Below, in pieces: positions 25,556 to 33,654 of a stretch of 64,000 nt of DNA. This stretch comes from Egibacteraceae bacterium. GTDB lineage: Bacteria; Actinomycetota; Nitriliruptoria; Euzebyales; Egibacteraceae. A program made the translations under genes and the position numbers. Within the stretch, counting starts at the first letter, position 1. Every line of letters starts with the position of its first letter. The stretch spans positions 798,767-862,766 of the forward strand of contig JAUJNX010000001.1 of the NCBI GenBank assembly GCA_030447925.1, read 5' to 3'. The notes beneath the pieces are model-generated. The model searched no databases, was not told where the DNA came from, and was given only the letters and a program-made list of their open reading frames with translations.

Positions 25556-26041
25556 GTGGCCGGCGTCGTGCCCGTGCCGGTCCGGGCGTCGGTCCGCGAC
25601 CTGCTCGCCGACCTGCTCGGCCGCCGGGTGGCGGTGACCGACGCGCCGCCGCAGGTGCTGGACCCCGCAGCGCCCGCGCTCGCGGCCAGCTACGTGTGCG
25701 ACGACGGCACCCCGGTGGCGGTGTGCGTGTGCGACCTGCGCCTGGCGGGCTCCGCGGGCGCCGCCCTGGGCGAGGCGCCCCCCGACGACGCGCTGGCCCA
25801 GATCGAGGCCGGGCGGCTGCAGGGTGACGTCGAGGAGTTCTTCCGTGAGGTGGTCAACATCCTGGCCAAGCTGCTGAACAGCCCCGCCACCCCCCACGTC
25901 CGGCTCGGCGAGGTCCTGCCCGTGCCCGGCCCGCTCGCGGCGGCCGTCGCCGCGGTCGTGCTGGAGCCGGGGGCCCGGGTCGACTACGCCGTCGCCGTCG
26001 AGGGCTACGGCACCGGCACCCTCACCCTCCTGGCCGTCTAG
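25556..26041 (+). CDS. Chemotaxis-operon protein, probably CheX/CheC-like fold
   Basis: 161 residues from GTG 25556, three bases after the preceding cheY. The middle helix DVEEFFREVVNILAKLLNS occupies the place of the CheX/CheC phosphatase helix and keeps a Glu and Asn five residues further apart than usual; strands before and after (SYVCDDGTPVAVCVCDLRL; VDYAVAVEGYGTGTLTLL) fit the same fold. I infer a divergent member, either a second phosphatase or a scaffold. I do not recognise a named family. It ends the chemotaxis gene chain. Confidence 0.6.
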   Translation: MAGVVPVPVRASVRDLLADLLGRRVAVTDAPPQVLDPAAPALAASYVCDDGTPVAVCVCDLRLAGSAGAALGEAPPDDALAQIEAGRLQGDVEEFFREVVNILAKLLNSPATPHVRLGEVLPVPGPLAAAVAAVVLEPGARVDYAVAVEGYGTGTLTLLAV

Positions 26042-26319
26042 GGGACGGCGGGACGCGCCCGGGGGTGGACGGGCGGTCCGCGGGGGCGCGCTGCAGGTCG
26101 CCTGCGGGACCCTCCTCGGCGGCCAGCACCTCCCGGACCGCACCGGCGAGGGCCGCGACCACGCCCGCCGCCAGGCCGCGGTCCTGGCGATCGCCGAGCG
26201 TGCCGCCGACCTCCTGCGCGCCCGCGCCGTCGCGCGCGCCGCCGCCGGACCCCTGGCGAGCCAGGCGCACGACCCGCGTCCCGCCCTGGCCACCACCGTC
26301 CCCGCGCACGCCCGCTAGG
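26042..26319 (+). other. Gap holding a possible gene remnant
   Basis: No gene with a good start is visible. One plus-strand frame with normal GC-rich codon usage runs from about 26082 to TAG 26316-26318 and encodes a helical, Ala/Arg-rich stretch (LLGGQHLPDRTGEGRDHARR, later AVLAIAERAADLLRARAVAR). It lacks ATG, GTG or TTG, so it may be the 3' end of a gene joined to the preceding one by a frameshift, or a shadow of base composition. Confidence 0.3.
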
Positions 26320-26391
26320 TGTGCACCTCAAACGCCGGGCTCGACCGGCGTGCAGGGCGGAGCCCGCAGGGGTCAGGAGACACGGCCTAGG
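26320..26391. repeat. Two-copy structured element, copy 2 (at 3' end of HD-GYP gene)
   Basis: It shares both ends with the element at 6280-6335: TGTGCACCTCA-ACGCCGG at one side and GTCAGGAGACACGGCCTAG at the other, again ending in the stop codon of a minus-strand gene. The middle forms two clear hairpins: ACGCCGG-GCTCGA-CCGGCGT (26332-26351) and GGGC-GGA-GCCC (26355-26365). Confidence 0.6.
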
Positions 26392-27940
26392 GGGCGTCGC
26401 GGTCGGCGTGCTCCAGGGCGGGGAGCAGGGCGACGGCGCGGCGGACCAGGTCGGGGTCCAGGACCGTGCCGGCCTCGGCCAGCAGCGCGGCGACGGCGCC
26501 GCCGGCCGACAGCGGCTCGCGGCCGGGCAGGCCGTGGCGGAGGGTGTCGAACCGGTCGGCGACGGCGATGACGCGCGCGAGCTCGGGGATAGCGGTCCCG
26601 GCCAGCCCATCGGGGAAGCCCGCGCCGTCCCAGCGCTCGTGGTGGGCGCGCACCGCCTGCGCCACCTCCTCGCCGGCGGACACGCGCAGGTAGTCGGCGC
26701 CGCGCACCCCGTGCGACCGGTAGCTCCACAGCAGGTCGCCGTCGAGCGCCTCGGTGCCGGCCATGGCCTCCGCCGGCAGCCCTGCCTTGCCGATGTCGTG
26801 CAGGTGCGCGGCCAGGCGGGCGCGGGCGCGGGTCGGCGCGTCGGCGCCCAGGTCGCGGGCCAGCGCGACCGCGACCCGCGCGACCCGCTCGCCGTGGCCC
26901 GGCGGGTGGCCGTCGTGCTGCTCGACGTGGGCCAGCAGCCGGCGCGCCGCCTCCAGCTCGGTGGTGGAGGACGTCCCCAGGGCCAGCGACTCCGCGCCCA
27001 CCACCCCGCTGCGCTGGGCGGCGGCGGCGACGACCAGCGCCCGCTGGGCGAGCTCGACCAGCGCCGCGGGATCGGTGGCGACCTCGGGACCGGCGTGGCC
27101 CATGGCGACGGCGAGGGTGCGCTGCCCGCTGGGCGCGTAGGTCTCGGTGACGGCGGCCAGGCGCGCCCCCAGCGCCTCCATCGCGTGGGGGGTCAGCCGG
27201 TCCGACAGCAGGGCGAAGTCCGCCAGCGACAGCGCGTGCAGCTGGGCGCCGTTCGCGCGGCACAGCTCGCCGAAGCGGCTGGCCAGGCGGCGGCGCAGCA
27301 GCGCCACCGCCGCCGGAGCGAGCCGCCGGGCCGCCTCCTCCAGGAACAGCACGCGGACGCAGGCCACGCGGGGGACCTCGCCGGCCTGCACGGCCTCGGC
27401 CAGGGTGTGGCGCAGCGCCGCCTCGCCGGGGAGCCCGGTGACCTCGTCGCGGGCGGACTCCGCACCCTCGCCGGCGTCGCCGGCCTGCCGCTCGTAGGAC
27501 TCCAGCAGGGCGGTGTCGTGGACGGTGCCGCGGACCACGGCGCCGATCGCGGCCTCGTTGCCCTCCGCGACCACCCCGATCGCGCCCAGGCGCACCAGCT
27601 CCACCGCGGCGGCCTCGCCGCCGGTGTGGGCGAGCGCCACCAGCGGGACCGTCGCCGCCGCCCGCACCGCGGCGACCAGGGCCTCCAGCTCCGCCCTCGG
27701 CAGGCGGGTGGACAGCAGGGCGGCGTCGCTGCCGGCCGCCTCGGCGGGGTCGTCGACCAGGCGCTCGACGCCCGCGGCCTGCAGCCGCTGGCGCGCCGTC
27801 TCCGGCAGGCCCAGGGCGAGGACCTGCGCGAGGCCCTGGCCGGCGGGCGGCGCGGGCACCCCGAGCCGGTCCACCACCACCGTGCCCGGGTCCGCTGCCG
27901 CCTGGCCCCTCCGCTCCTGGTCCACCGCCGCCGACGTCAT
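26387..27940 (-). CDS. HD-GYP domain c-di-GMP phosphodiesterase with degenerate GGDEF-like region
   Basis: 517 residues from ATG 27940. The first 170 residues form a receiver-like alpha/beta domain without the usual phospho-acceptor pocket. A region starting DEVTGLPGEAALRHTLAEAV resembles the first GGDEF helix, but no GGDEF motif is seen. The C-terminal HD-GYP domain is intact: HGERVARVAVALARDLG, AAHLHDIGKAGLP and HHERWDGAGFPDGLAG, where the last is the GYP-type loop (GFP here). Such enzymes linearise cyclic di-GMP and often favour motility. It stands between the chemotaxis genes and a flagellar peptidase, transcribed divergently from the latter. Its stop codon lies in a conserved structured repeat. 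Confidence 0.88.
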   Translation of the reverse strand: MTSAAVDQERRGQAAADPGTVVVDRLGVPAPPAGQGLAQVLALGLPETARQRLQAAGVERLVDDPAEAAGSDAALLSTRLPRAELEALVAAVRAAATVPLVALAHTGGEAAAVELVRLGAIGVVAEGNEAAIGAVVRGTVHDTALLESYERQAGDAGEGAESARDEVTGLPGEAALRHTLAEAVQAGEVPRVACVRVLFLEEAARRLAPAAVALLRRRLASRFGELCRANGAQLHALSLADFALLSDRLTPHAMEALGARLAAVTETYAPSGQRTLAVAMGHAGPEVATDPAALVELAQRALVVAAAAQRSGVVGAESLALGTSSTTELEAARRLLAHVEQHDGHPPGHGERVARVAVALARDLGADAPTRARARLAAHLHDIGKAGLPAEAMAGTEALDGDLLWSYRSHGVRGADYLRVSAGEEVAQAVRAHHERWDGAGFPDGLAGTAIPELARVIAVADRFDTLRHGLPGREPLSAGGAVAALLAEAGTVLDPDLVRRAVALLPALEHADRDAP

Positions 27941-27977
27941 GGCGGTGGTGTCGTCCGGTCGTTCCCGCGCCTTGAAC

Positions 27978-28005
27978 TCAAGACCCCCCTCGCCGGGGCC
28001 GATCC
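27978..28005 (+). promoter_or_regulatory. Candidate sigma-28-like promoter of the M23 peptidase gene
   Basis: TCAA (27978-27981), 16-base spacer, GCCGATCC (27998-28005), the best match in the window to the recurring flagellar motif. The start codon is 8 bases downstream of the box, so the transcript would have almost no leader or the true start could be further in. Confidence 0.5.
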
Positions 28006-28012
28006 CAGGGGG

Positions 28013-28657
28013 ATGGAACGCATCGCAGCGGTCGCCGCACGCGTCGAGCAGCTCCAGGAGCGCCTCGCCACGCCCGCCCCCGGGTTCGGCGAGGCCCTGC
28101 GCGCCGAGACCGCGCCGTCCGCCCTGGCGGCCGCCCCGCCCGCGACGGGCGGGGCGCTGACGCTGGGGGGCCTGCTGGGCCTTCCCCCGGCGACCTTCGC
28201 GGCCCCCGCAGGGGCCGTCGCCGCCGCGCCGTCCGCGAGCGTCACCACGCCCGTGACCGGGGTCGGTCCCGGCGGGCTGCTGCTGCCGGTGCAGGGCCGG
28301 GTCGGCTCCCCCATGGGCATGCGCACCCACCCCATCACCGGGCAGCGCCGCCTGCACGCCGGCATCGACATCGGCGCGCCGACGGGCACCCCCATCCGCG
28401 CCGCCCAGGCCGGCACCGTGTCCTTCGCGGGCGTGCGCGGCGGGTACGGCAACTTGGTCGTCATCGAGCACCCCGACGGGACGGAGACCCGCTACGCGCA
28501 CGCGTCGCGGCTGGACGTGCGGGCGGGGGACCGGGTGGAGCGCGGCGCCGTGGTCGCGGCGGTGGGGTCGACCGGCCAGTCCACCGGGCCGCACCTGCAC
28601 TTCGAGGTGCGGCGCGGTGGCGAGCCGGTCGATCCCGCGCCGCTGCTGGGCCTCTGA
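28013..28657 (+). CDS. Flagellar-associated M23 metallopeptidase
   Basis: 214 residues from ATG 28013, right after CCAGGGGG. No signal peptide: the start MERIAAVAARVEQLQERLA is a helix that matches the N-terminus of the lytic transglycosylase in the flagellar operon at 59.2 kb. A Pro/Ala linker leads to an M23 (LytM/lysostaphin) domain with zinc ligands in RRLHAGIDIGAPTGTP and HLHFEVRRGGEP, plus the usual GNLVVIEHPDG and YAHASRL motifs. It should cut peptide cross-links of peptidoglycan. Lack of a signal peptide fits export by the flagellar apparatus and local wall opening for the rod. It is convergent with csrA. Confidence 0.88.
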   Translation: MERIAAVAARVEQLQERLATPAPGFGEALRAETAPSALAAAPPATGGALTLGGLLGLPPATFAAPAGAVAAAPSASVTTPVTGVGPGGLLLPVQGRVGSPMGMRTHPITGQRRLHAGIDIGAPTGTPIRAAQAGTVSFAGVRGGYGNLVVIEHPDGTETRYAHASRLDVRAGDRVERGAVVAAVGSTGQSTGPHLHFEVRRGGEPVDPAPLLGL

Positions 28658-28662
28658 GGCAA

Positions 28663-28685
28663 CCCCGCGCGCTAGGTCCGCGGGG
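28663..28685. terminator. Inverted repeat between convergent M23 and csrA genes
   Basis: CCCCGCG (28663-28669) pairs with CGCGGGG (28679-28685) across the 14-base gap between the two stop codons and just into csrA. There is no T-run, so it could act as a weak bidirectional terminator or only stabilise 3' ends. Confidence 0.4.
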
Positions 28686-28926
28686 GGCGCGGGGGCCGCG
28701 CGGGGCGCCGGACGGGCCGGCGCAGCTCGGCGGCCCGGTCCGCGCTGGCGACCGCCGCCTCGTTCTGGGCCACGAGCTGGCGGTACACCTCCTCGCGGTG
28801 CACCGCCACGTCGCGCGGCGCATCGATGCCGATGCGCACCTGGTCGTGGCGGACCTCCAGCACCGTGACGACGATGTCGCCGCCGATGATGGTCGCGTCG
28901 CCGACCCTGCGGGTCAGGACGAGCAA
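28672..28926 (-). CDS. csrA: Carbon storage regulator CsrA (translational repressor)
   Basis: 84 residues from TTG 28926, five bases after the fliW stop; GAGGG nearby serves as ribosome site. The first 55 residues are a full CsrA domain: [24 protein letters not shown], then [19 protein letters not shown], including the RNA-contacting Arg of the [12 protein letters not shown] segment. A basic Pro/Arg tail of about 20 residues is an unusual extension. CsrA binds GGA motifs around ribosome sites; in Gram-positive bacteria it represses flagellin translation and is held off by FliW, encoded directly upstream. Confidence 0.93.
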   Translation of the reverse strand: MLVLTRRVGDATIIGGDIVVTVLEVRHDQVRIGIDAPRDVAVHREEVYRQLVAQNEAAVASADRAAELRRPVRRPARPPRPPRT

Positions 28927-28931
28927 GGCCG

Positions 28932-29360
28932 TCAGCCCTCGTCGTCGACGAGGAGCACCGCGCGCAGGGGGTTCGCCAGGTCGTCCAGGATGACCTGGCG
29001 GCCCTGGCGGGTCCGCGCGTTGATGATGAAGGGCCCGAGCAGGTTCACGTACAGCGAGCTCGCGGGGCCGTCCAGCGTCACCGGGCAGAACACGATCGCG
29101 TCCTCGGGCGCCGACAGGCCCAGCTCGCGCTGCTGCTCGTCGCTGAGGTCGGGCATGTAGTCGGGGAAGAAGTGCCACGGCACGCTCACGACCATCGAGA
29201 CGTGCTCCTCGTCCAGGCTGCGCAGCAGCTGGAACGAACCGTCGTTGCTGAGCTCGGTCAGCACGAAGCGCCGCGAGGACGGGAAGCCGGGGATCCCCTC
29301 GGGGAACTCCAGCACCTTCTGCTCGAGGTCGGTCGTGGTCGCGGCCAGGGTCTCCGTCAT
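28932..29360 (-). CDS. fliW: Flagellar assembly factor FliW (CsrA antagonist)
   Basis: 142 residues from ATG 29360. Typical FliW sequence: [19 protein letters not shown] at the start, [20 protein letters not shown] in the middle and [20 protein letters not shown] near the C-terminus. FliW binds both flagellin and CsrA: when flagellin has been exported, freed FliW sequesters CsrA and allows more flagellin synthesis. Gene order flgL-fliW-csrA is conserved across Gram-positive flagellates and supports the call. Confidence 0.95.
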   Translation of the reverse strand: MTETLAATTTDLEQKVLEFPEGIPGFPSSRRFVLTELSNDGSFQLLRSLDEEHVSMVVSVPWHFFPDYMPDLSDEQQRELGLSAPEDAIVFCPVTLDGPASSLYVNLLGPFIINARTRQGRQVILDDLANPLRAVLLVDDEG

Positions 29361-29393
29361 CCGCCGTCCTTGCTGGGAGCGCCCCCGGGCCTG

Positions 29394-30278
29394 CTAGCGC
29401 AGGAAGTTCACCAGGGACTGGGGCAGGGCGCGTGACATCGCGGAGAGCGTCGCCTCGTAGGCGACCTGCTGTGTCTGCAGCGTCATGATGGCCTCCGCCA
29501 TGTCCACGTCCTCAACCTCGGCACGTTCCGCACGGAGGTTGAGCAGTGTGTCGCTCGCCCGCTGCCGGGCGGACTCGACGCGGTTGGCGGCCGCGCCGAC
29601 GACCGACTGGGAGCGCCCCAGCGTCCCGCGGACCTGCTCCAGGCTGCCGAGGGTGGCGGCCACCCCCGCGGTGTCGCCGGCGTCCAGCTGCGCGGCGAAC
29701 TGGTCGAGCACCGCGAAGACGTTGGGGGAGCCGCCGGCGGACAGGCCGAAGGCCTCGTCGGCGGTGATGTTCACCCGGACCGTCTCGCCCTCGCCGATCC
29801 GGCGCTCGATGGCGCCCGCGTCGCCCTGGTAGGTACCGTCGGCCGCGACCACCTCGGCGGGGTCGGCCATGCCGGCGAACAGCGGCGCGCCGCGGTAGCG
29901 GGTGTTGGCGATCCCGCGCAGCTCCTCTCGGATGGCCAGCACCTCGGCCTTGATCGCCGCGCGCTCGCTGTCGTTCTTGGTGGAGGCCGCGCCCACGGCC
30001 AGGTCGTTGACGCGCTGCAGGCGCTCGGAGGCGGCCGACAACTGGGCGTCGACGATCTGCAGCCGGCTGTGGGCGTCGCCGGCGTTGCGGGCCTCCTGCT
30101 CGCGGCTGCGCTCGTCCGCGCGCAGCGACAGCGCGCGGACGGTCCCGCCGGGGTCGTCGGAGGGGGTGAGGATGCGGCGCCCGCTCGCGAGCTGGGACTG
30201 CGCCCGCTCGTACTGGCCCAGGCGCGACGACAGCCGCCGCAGGGTGTTGCCGAGCATCTGCTCGTTGGTCACGCGCAC
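29394..30278 (-). CDS. flgL: Flagellar hook-filament junction protein FlgL
   Basis: 294 residues. The N-terminal flagellin-like helix [20 protein letters not shown] and [19 protein letters not shown], with the C-terminal helix [18 protein letters not shown] and [19 protein letters not shown], are diagnostic of FlgL. It forms the second junction layer between hook and filament, above FlgK. It is preceded by flgK with 15 bases between and followed by fliW. Confidence 0.96.
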   Translation of the reverse strand: MRVTNEQMLGNTLRRLSSRLGQYERAQSQLASGRRILTPSDDPGGTVRALSLRADERSREQEARNAGDAHSRLQIVDAQLSAASERLQRVNDLAVGAASTKNDSERAAIKAEVLAIREELRGIANTRYRGAPLFAGMADPAEVVAADGTYQGDAGAIERRIGEGETVRVNITADEAFGLSAGGSPNVFAVLDQFAAQLDAGDTAGVAATLGSLEQVRGTLGRSQSVVGAAANRVESARQRASDTLLNLRAERAEVEDVDMAEAIMTLQTQQVAYEATLSAMSRALPQSLVNFLR

Positions 30279-30293
30279 GGCGGGCTCCTCCTC

Positions 30294-31658
30294 TTACCGG
30301 CCGACGAGGCCGGTGCGGTTGATCAGGACGTCCAGGGCCTGGTCGACGGCCGTCATCACGCGGCTCGCCGCCTCCAGGGACCGCTGGTACTGCACGACCG
30401 ACACCAGCTCCTCGTCGATGCTGACCGCGGTGACGTTGGAGCGGGCGCCGGACGCGGCGACCTGCAGGCCCTCCGCCGCGTCGGCGGACCGCCGCAGGGC
30501 GGCGACGTCGCCGGCGAGGGCGACGGTCATGCGCCGCACCCGCCCGTCGAAGGTCAGGCCGCCGACGGCGGCGTCGCGCAGGTCGGCCAGGTTGCGGGCG
30601 TTGCGCCCGTCCTGCGCGGCCACCGGCGTCGCCGCGGCGGCCGCCAGCCGGTCGAGGTCGGCGGCGACCGCGGGGGCCACGTCCAGGCTGCCGGCGCCCA
30701 CCGACGGGTCGTAGGTCAGCAGCGCGCCGCCGCCTGCGCCGCCGGCGTCGAACCCGGCCGCGTGCCGGGTGTTCAACTCCGCGGTCAGGTCGGCCGCGAG
30801 GCTGTCCAGTGCGGTGCGGTGGGCCGCCAGGTCGCCGGTCAGGTAGGCGACGCGCCCCCCCAGCCGCCCGCCGGCGTCCACCGCGGCGCCGCCGGCGGTG
30901 ACCGCGTAGGCGGGCCCGGCGCCCAGCACGAGAGCGCTGGCGACCACGCCGTCGACCAGGTCGACACCACCGGCGGTCACGGTCATCGTGCCGTCGGCGC
31001 CGACCACGGCACCGGCGCCGACCAGCGCCGCCAGCTTGTCCGCCAGCAGGTCGCGCTCGTCCATCAGGTCGTTGGGGGCGGTGCCGCGCACCGACGCCAC
31101 CGGGATGTCGGCGTTCAGCTCCGCCACGCGGGCCAGCAGGTGGTTGGCCTCGCGCACGGTCTCCGCCGCGCCGTCGGCGGTGTCGGCCGCGAGGGCGTCC
31201 CAGCCCGCGTCGACGGCGCGCACCCTGCTGGTCAGCGACCCGAGCGCGGCGAGGACCTGCTGGCGGCCGGCGGGCTCCGCCGGCTCCAGCGAGAGGTCCT
31301 CGAAGGCGTCCCACAGGGCGCTCAACTCGCCGGAGACGCCCTGGTCGGGTTCGGCCAGGATCGCCTCGGTGCGGCCGAGCAGCTCCGCGCGGGCGCCCTG
31401 GTAGGCCGCGTCGCCCGCGGCGCCGCGCACCCGCCGGTCCAGGAAGTCGTCGCGCGACCGCGTGATCTGCGCGACGTCGACCCCGGCACCCAGCAGGCCG
31501 ATGCTGGTCTGGTGCGGGGCGTTGGCCCGCAGCTCGAGCCGCTGGCGGGTGTAGCCCGGCGTGTGGGCGTTGGCGACGTTGTGCGACGCCGTGTCCAGAC
31601 CGGTCTGCGACGCGCGCAGCGCGGTCAGGGACGTGTGCAGCGAGACGAAGTTCCCCAT
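30294..31658 (-). CDS. flgK: Flagellar hook-associated protein 1 FlgK
   Basis: 454 residues from ATG 31658. The N-terminal rod/hook motif reads TALRASQTGLDTASHNVANA then HTPGYTRQRLEL; the C-terminus ends with QYQRSLEAASRVMTAVDQAL, as in FlgK. The Ala/Gly-rich middle is short compared with enterobacterial FlgK (about 550 residues). It caps the hook and joins it to FlgL. Seven bases separate it from flgN, whose product is its export chaperone. Confidence 0.95.
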   Translation of the reverse strand: MGNFVSLHTSLTALRASQTGLDTASHNVANAHTPGYTRQRLELRANAPHQTSIGLLGAGVDVAQITRSRDDFLDRRVRGAAGDAAYQGARAELLGRTEAILAEPDQGVSGELSALWDAFEDLSLEPAEPAGRQQVLAALGSLTSRVRAVDAGWDALAADTADGAAETVREANHLLARVAELNADIPVASVRGTAPNDLMDERDLLADKLAALVGAGAVVGADGTMTVTAGGVDLVDGVVASALVLGAGPAYAVTAGGAAVDAGGRLGGRVAYLTGDLAAHRTALDSLAADLTAELNTRHAAGFDAGGAGGGALLTYDPSVGAGSLDVAPAVAADLDRLAAAAATPVAAQDGRNARNLADLRDAAVGGLTFDGRVRRMTVALAGDVAALRRSADAAEGLQVAASGARSNVTAVSIDEELVSVVQYQRSLEAASRVMTAVDQALDVLINRTGLVGR

Positions 31659-31665
31659 GACGACC

Positions 31666-32184
31666 TCACAGCACCTGATCGAGGCGGACGGCACCGGGGG
31701 CGGCCACCTGGTGGCGCCCGTCGGCGTTGTAGGTGGCGCCGGCTCCGGCGCCGCGCAGGTTGGCCAGCGATTCCTGGAGCGACGACAGCGCGGCGGTGGC
31801 CAGGCGCCGGTTGGTGGCGGCGGTCTCCTCGACCTCCAGCGCCAGCTCGCCGAAGCCGCGCAGGTGGTCGGCGAAGACGGCCTTGAGCGGCTCCGGCGCG
31901 TGGTCGGCGAGCTCGGCGAGGGTGACCTTGTCGACGTCGAGGCCGAACAGGTCCGCGATCGCGGCGGTCGCTGACAGGCGCTGGGACTCGGCGTCGCGCA
32001 GCGCCGCCACGACGTGCTCGACCTCCTCGAGGGCCAGCGGGACGAAGCGGCGCTCGTCGGCGGCCAGGAACAGGCGCGCGGCCATGAGACGGTAGAGGAG
32101 CAGCTCGACGAGGCGGCGCTCCGCCGACAGCGTGTCGGCGAGCGTCTCCATCCCCGCGCGGGCGGTGTCGGCGGAGGGGATCAC
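31666..32184 (-). CDS. flgN: FlgN-like export chaperone
   Basis: 172 residues, almost entirely helical. A long amphipathic helix (ERRLVELLLYRLMAARLFLA) and the ALEEVEHVVAALRDAESQRL segment resemble FlgN, which escorts FlgK and FlgL to the export gate. Position directly before flgK is the usual one. Its start overlaps the fliL stop, so translation is coupled. Sequence conservation in FlgN is weak, so position carries much of the weight. Confidence 0.8.
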   Translation of the reverse strand: MIPSADTARAGMETLADTLSAERRLVELLLYRLMAARLFLAADERRFVPLALEEVEHVVAALRDAESQRLSATAAIADLFGLDVDKVTLAELADHAPEPLKAVFADHLRGFGELALEVEETAATNRRLATAALSSLQESLANLRGAGAGATYNADGRHQVAAPGAVRLDQVL

Positions 32185-32693
32185 TGGACCACGAACTCCA
32201 TGTAGTACACGCCGGTGACCTCGCCGTGGTAGGCCTCGCCGACACGCTCGGTGAGCTCCTGCTTCAGCTGCTCGCGGACCGCCGGGTCCGTGACCTCGGC
32301 CATCGTGTGGGCGCCGAACATGGCGATCGCGGCGTCCAGCGCCTTGGCCTGCTCACCCGCGGGCATCTCCGGGGCCTCCTCGCCGCCGTGCCCGCCGGCC
32401 TCGGCCCCCTCGTGCGGCGCCATCTGCAGCGCGAGCCCCACCTTCAGGAAGTGGCCGTCGGAGAGGTTGAGGGTGATCGGCTCCAGGGCGTGGATGGGTC
32501 CCTGCGCCTCATCCTCAGCCGCCTCCGCGGCGGCCGCGGGCTCCGCGGCCGCGGCAGGTGCGGGGGAGGGCTTCATGAGGAACCCGCCGCCCAGCAGGCC
32601 GACCGCGAGGACGGCCGCGGGCACGAGGTTGCTCTTGCCCCCCGACTTGGGCTGGTCGTCGGCGCCCTCGGCGCCCTTCTTCTTCTTGAACAT
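32181..32693 (-). CDS. fliL: Flagellar basal body-associated protein FliL
   Basis: 170 residues. A Lys-rich start (MFKKKKG) and one membrane segment (LVPAAVLAVGLLGGGFLM) anchor an extracytoplasmic domain. That domain has the FliL pattern: PITLNLSDGHFLKVGLALQM, then DAAIAMFGAHTMAEV, ending GVYYMEFVVQ. FliL forms a ring around stators and supports torque. A His/Glu/Gly-rich loop (EGAEAGGHGGEEAPEM) is an insertion not seen in most relatives. It is co-transcribed with motB, motA and flgN. Confidence 0.9.
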   Translation of the reverse strand: MFKKKKGAEGADDQPKSGGKSNLVPAAVLAVGLLGGGFLMKPSPAPAAAAEPAAAAEAAEDEAQGPIHALEPITLNLSDGHFLKVGLALQMAPHEGAEAGGHGGEEAPEMPAGEQAKALDAAIAMFGAHTMAEVTDPAVREQLKQELTERVGEAYHGEVTGVYYMEFVVQ

Positions 32694-32805
32694 CGCGCGC
32701 GGCTCCCGTGTGGCGGTGGGCGGGTCGTGATCAAGGCGTCGGACGACGCCGGTGGGCGGTTGAGGACCAGGACCAGGACCACCCGGAAGGACTGGTCACC
32801 CCCGG

Positions 32806-33654
32806 TCAGGGGGCGGGGACCTGGGTGAGCAGCACGAGCTCGACCCGGCGGTTGCGGGCGCGGCCGTCGGCGGTCGCGTTGTCGGCCACGGGCCGCTGGT
32901 CGGCGTAGCCGCTGGCGGTGACGCGCTGGGGGGCGACCCGGCCGCCGGCGACCAGCTCCTGCAGGACGGTGGTGGCGCGGGCGGTGGACAGCTCCCAATT
33001 GGACGGGAACGCCGCGGTCGTGATCGGGCGGTCGTCGGTGTGGCCCTCGACGGCCAGCTGGTTGGGCACGTCGGCCACGGTCGCGGCGACCAGGCGAAGG
33101 ATCTCGCTGCCCTCGCTGCGGACCTCGGCGGAGCCGGGGCGGAACAGCACCCGGTCCGACAGGATGGTGACCACGAGGCCGCGGGGCTCGGTGCGGAACC
33201 CCAGCGCCTCGCCCAGGCCCAGCTCCTCCGCGCGCCGCGCGATGGTCTCGCGCACCGCGTCGAAGGCGGCCTCCTCCTCGACCCGGGCGAGGTTGCGCTG
33301 CTCCTCGCGGGCCAGGGCGGCCTCCGCGCGGTCGGCGCGGCTGGGGCCGATCTGGGGGACGGCGGCGTCGCCGGCGCCGGGTTCGGCACCGCCGGTGACC
33401 TCCACGACCGCGGGGGACGACCCGCCGGCCGCGGGGAACGGCTCGATGGCGAGGTCGCCGGAACCCAGCGCCTGGTTCAGCCCCACGGCCATGTCCTGGA
33501 ACTTCTTGAGGTCCAGGCTGGACATCCCGTAGAGCACGAGGAACAGGCCCATGAGCAGCGTGAGCATGTCGGCGTAGGGGATGACCCACGCCTCGTGGTT
33601 CACGTGCTCCTCGTGCTCGACCTCGTCGTGGGCGTCGCCGCCCCCGCCGGCCAT
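32806..33654 (-). CDS. motB: Flagellar motor stator protein MotB
   Basis: 282 residues from ATG 33654, overlapping the motA stop. The single membrane segment contains the proton-binding Asp: WVIPYADMLTLLMGLFLVLY (D29). A plug/linker region follows, then an OmpA-like peptidoglycan-binding domain with VEGHTDDRPI, NWELSTARA and RNRRVELVLL. It anchors the stator to the wall and conducts ions with MotA. The residue environment does not settle H+ versus Na+. A 112-base gap downstream separates it from fliL and shows no gene. Confidence 0.95.
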   Translation of the reverse strand: MAGGGGDAHDEVEHEEHVNHEAWVIPYADMLTLLMGLFLVLYGMSSLDLKKFQDMAVGLNQALGSGDLAIEPFPAAGGSSPAVVEVTGGAEPGAGDAAVPQIGPSRADRAEAALAREEQRNLARVEEEAAFDAVRETIARRAEELGLGEALGFRTEPRGLVVTILSDRVLFRPGSAEVRSEGSEILRLVAATVADVPNQLAVEGHTDDRPITTAAFPSNWELSTARATTVLQELVAGGRVAPQRVTASGYADQRPVADNATADGRARNRRVELVLLTQVPAP

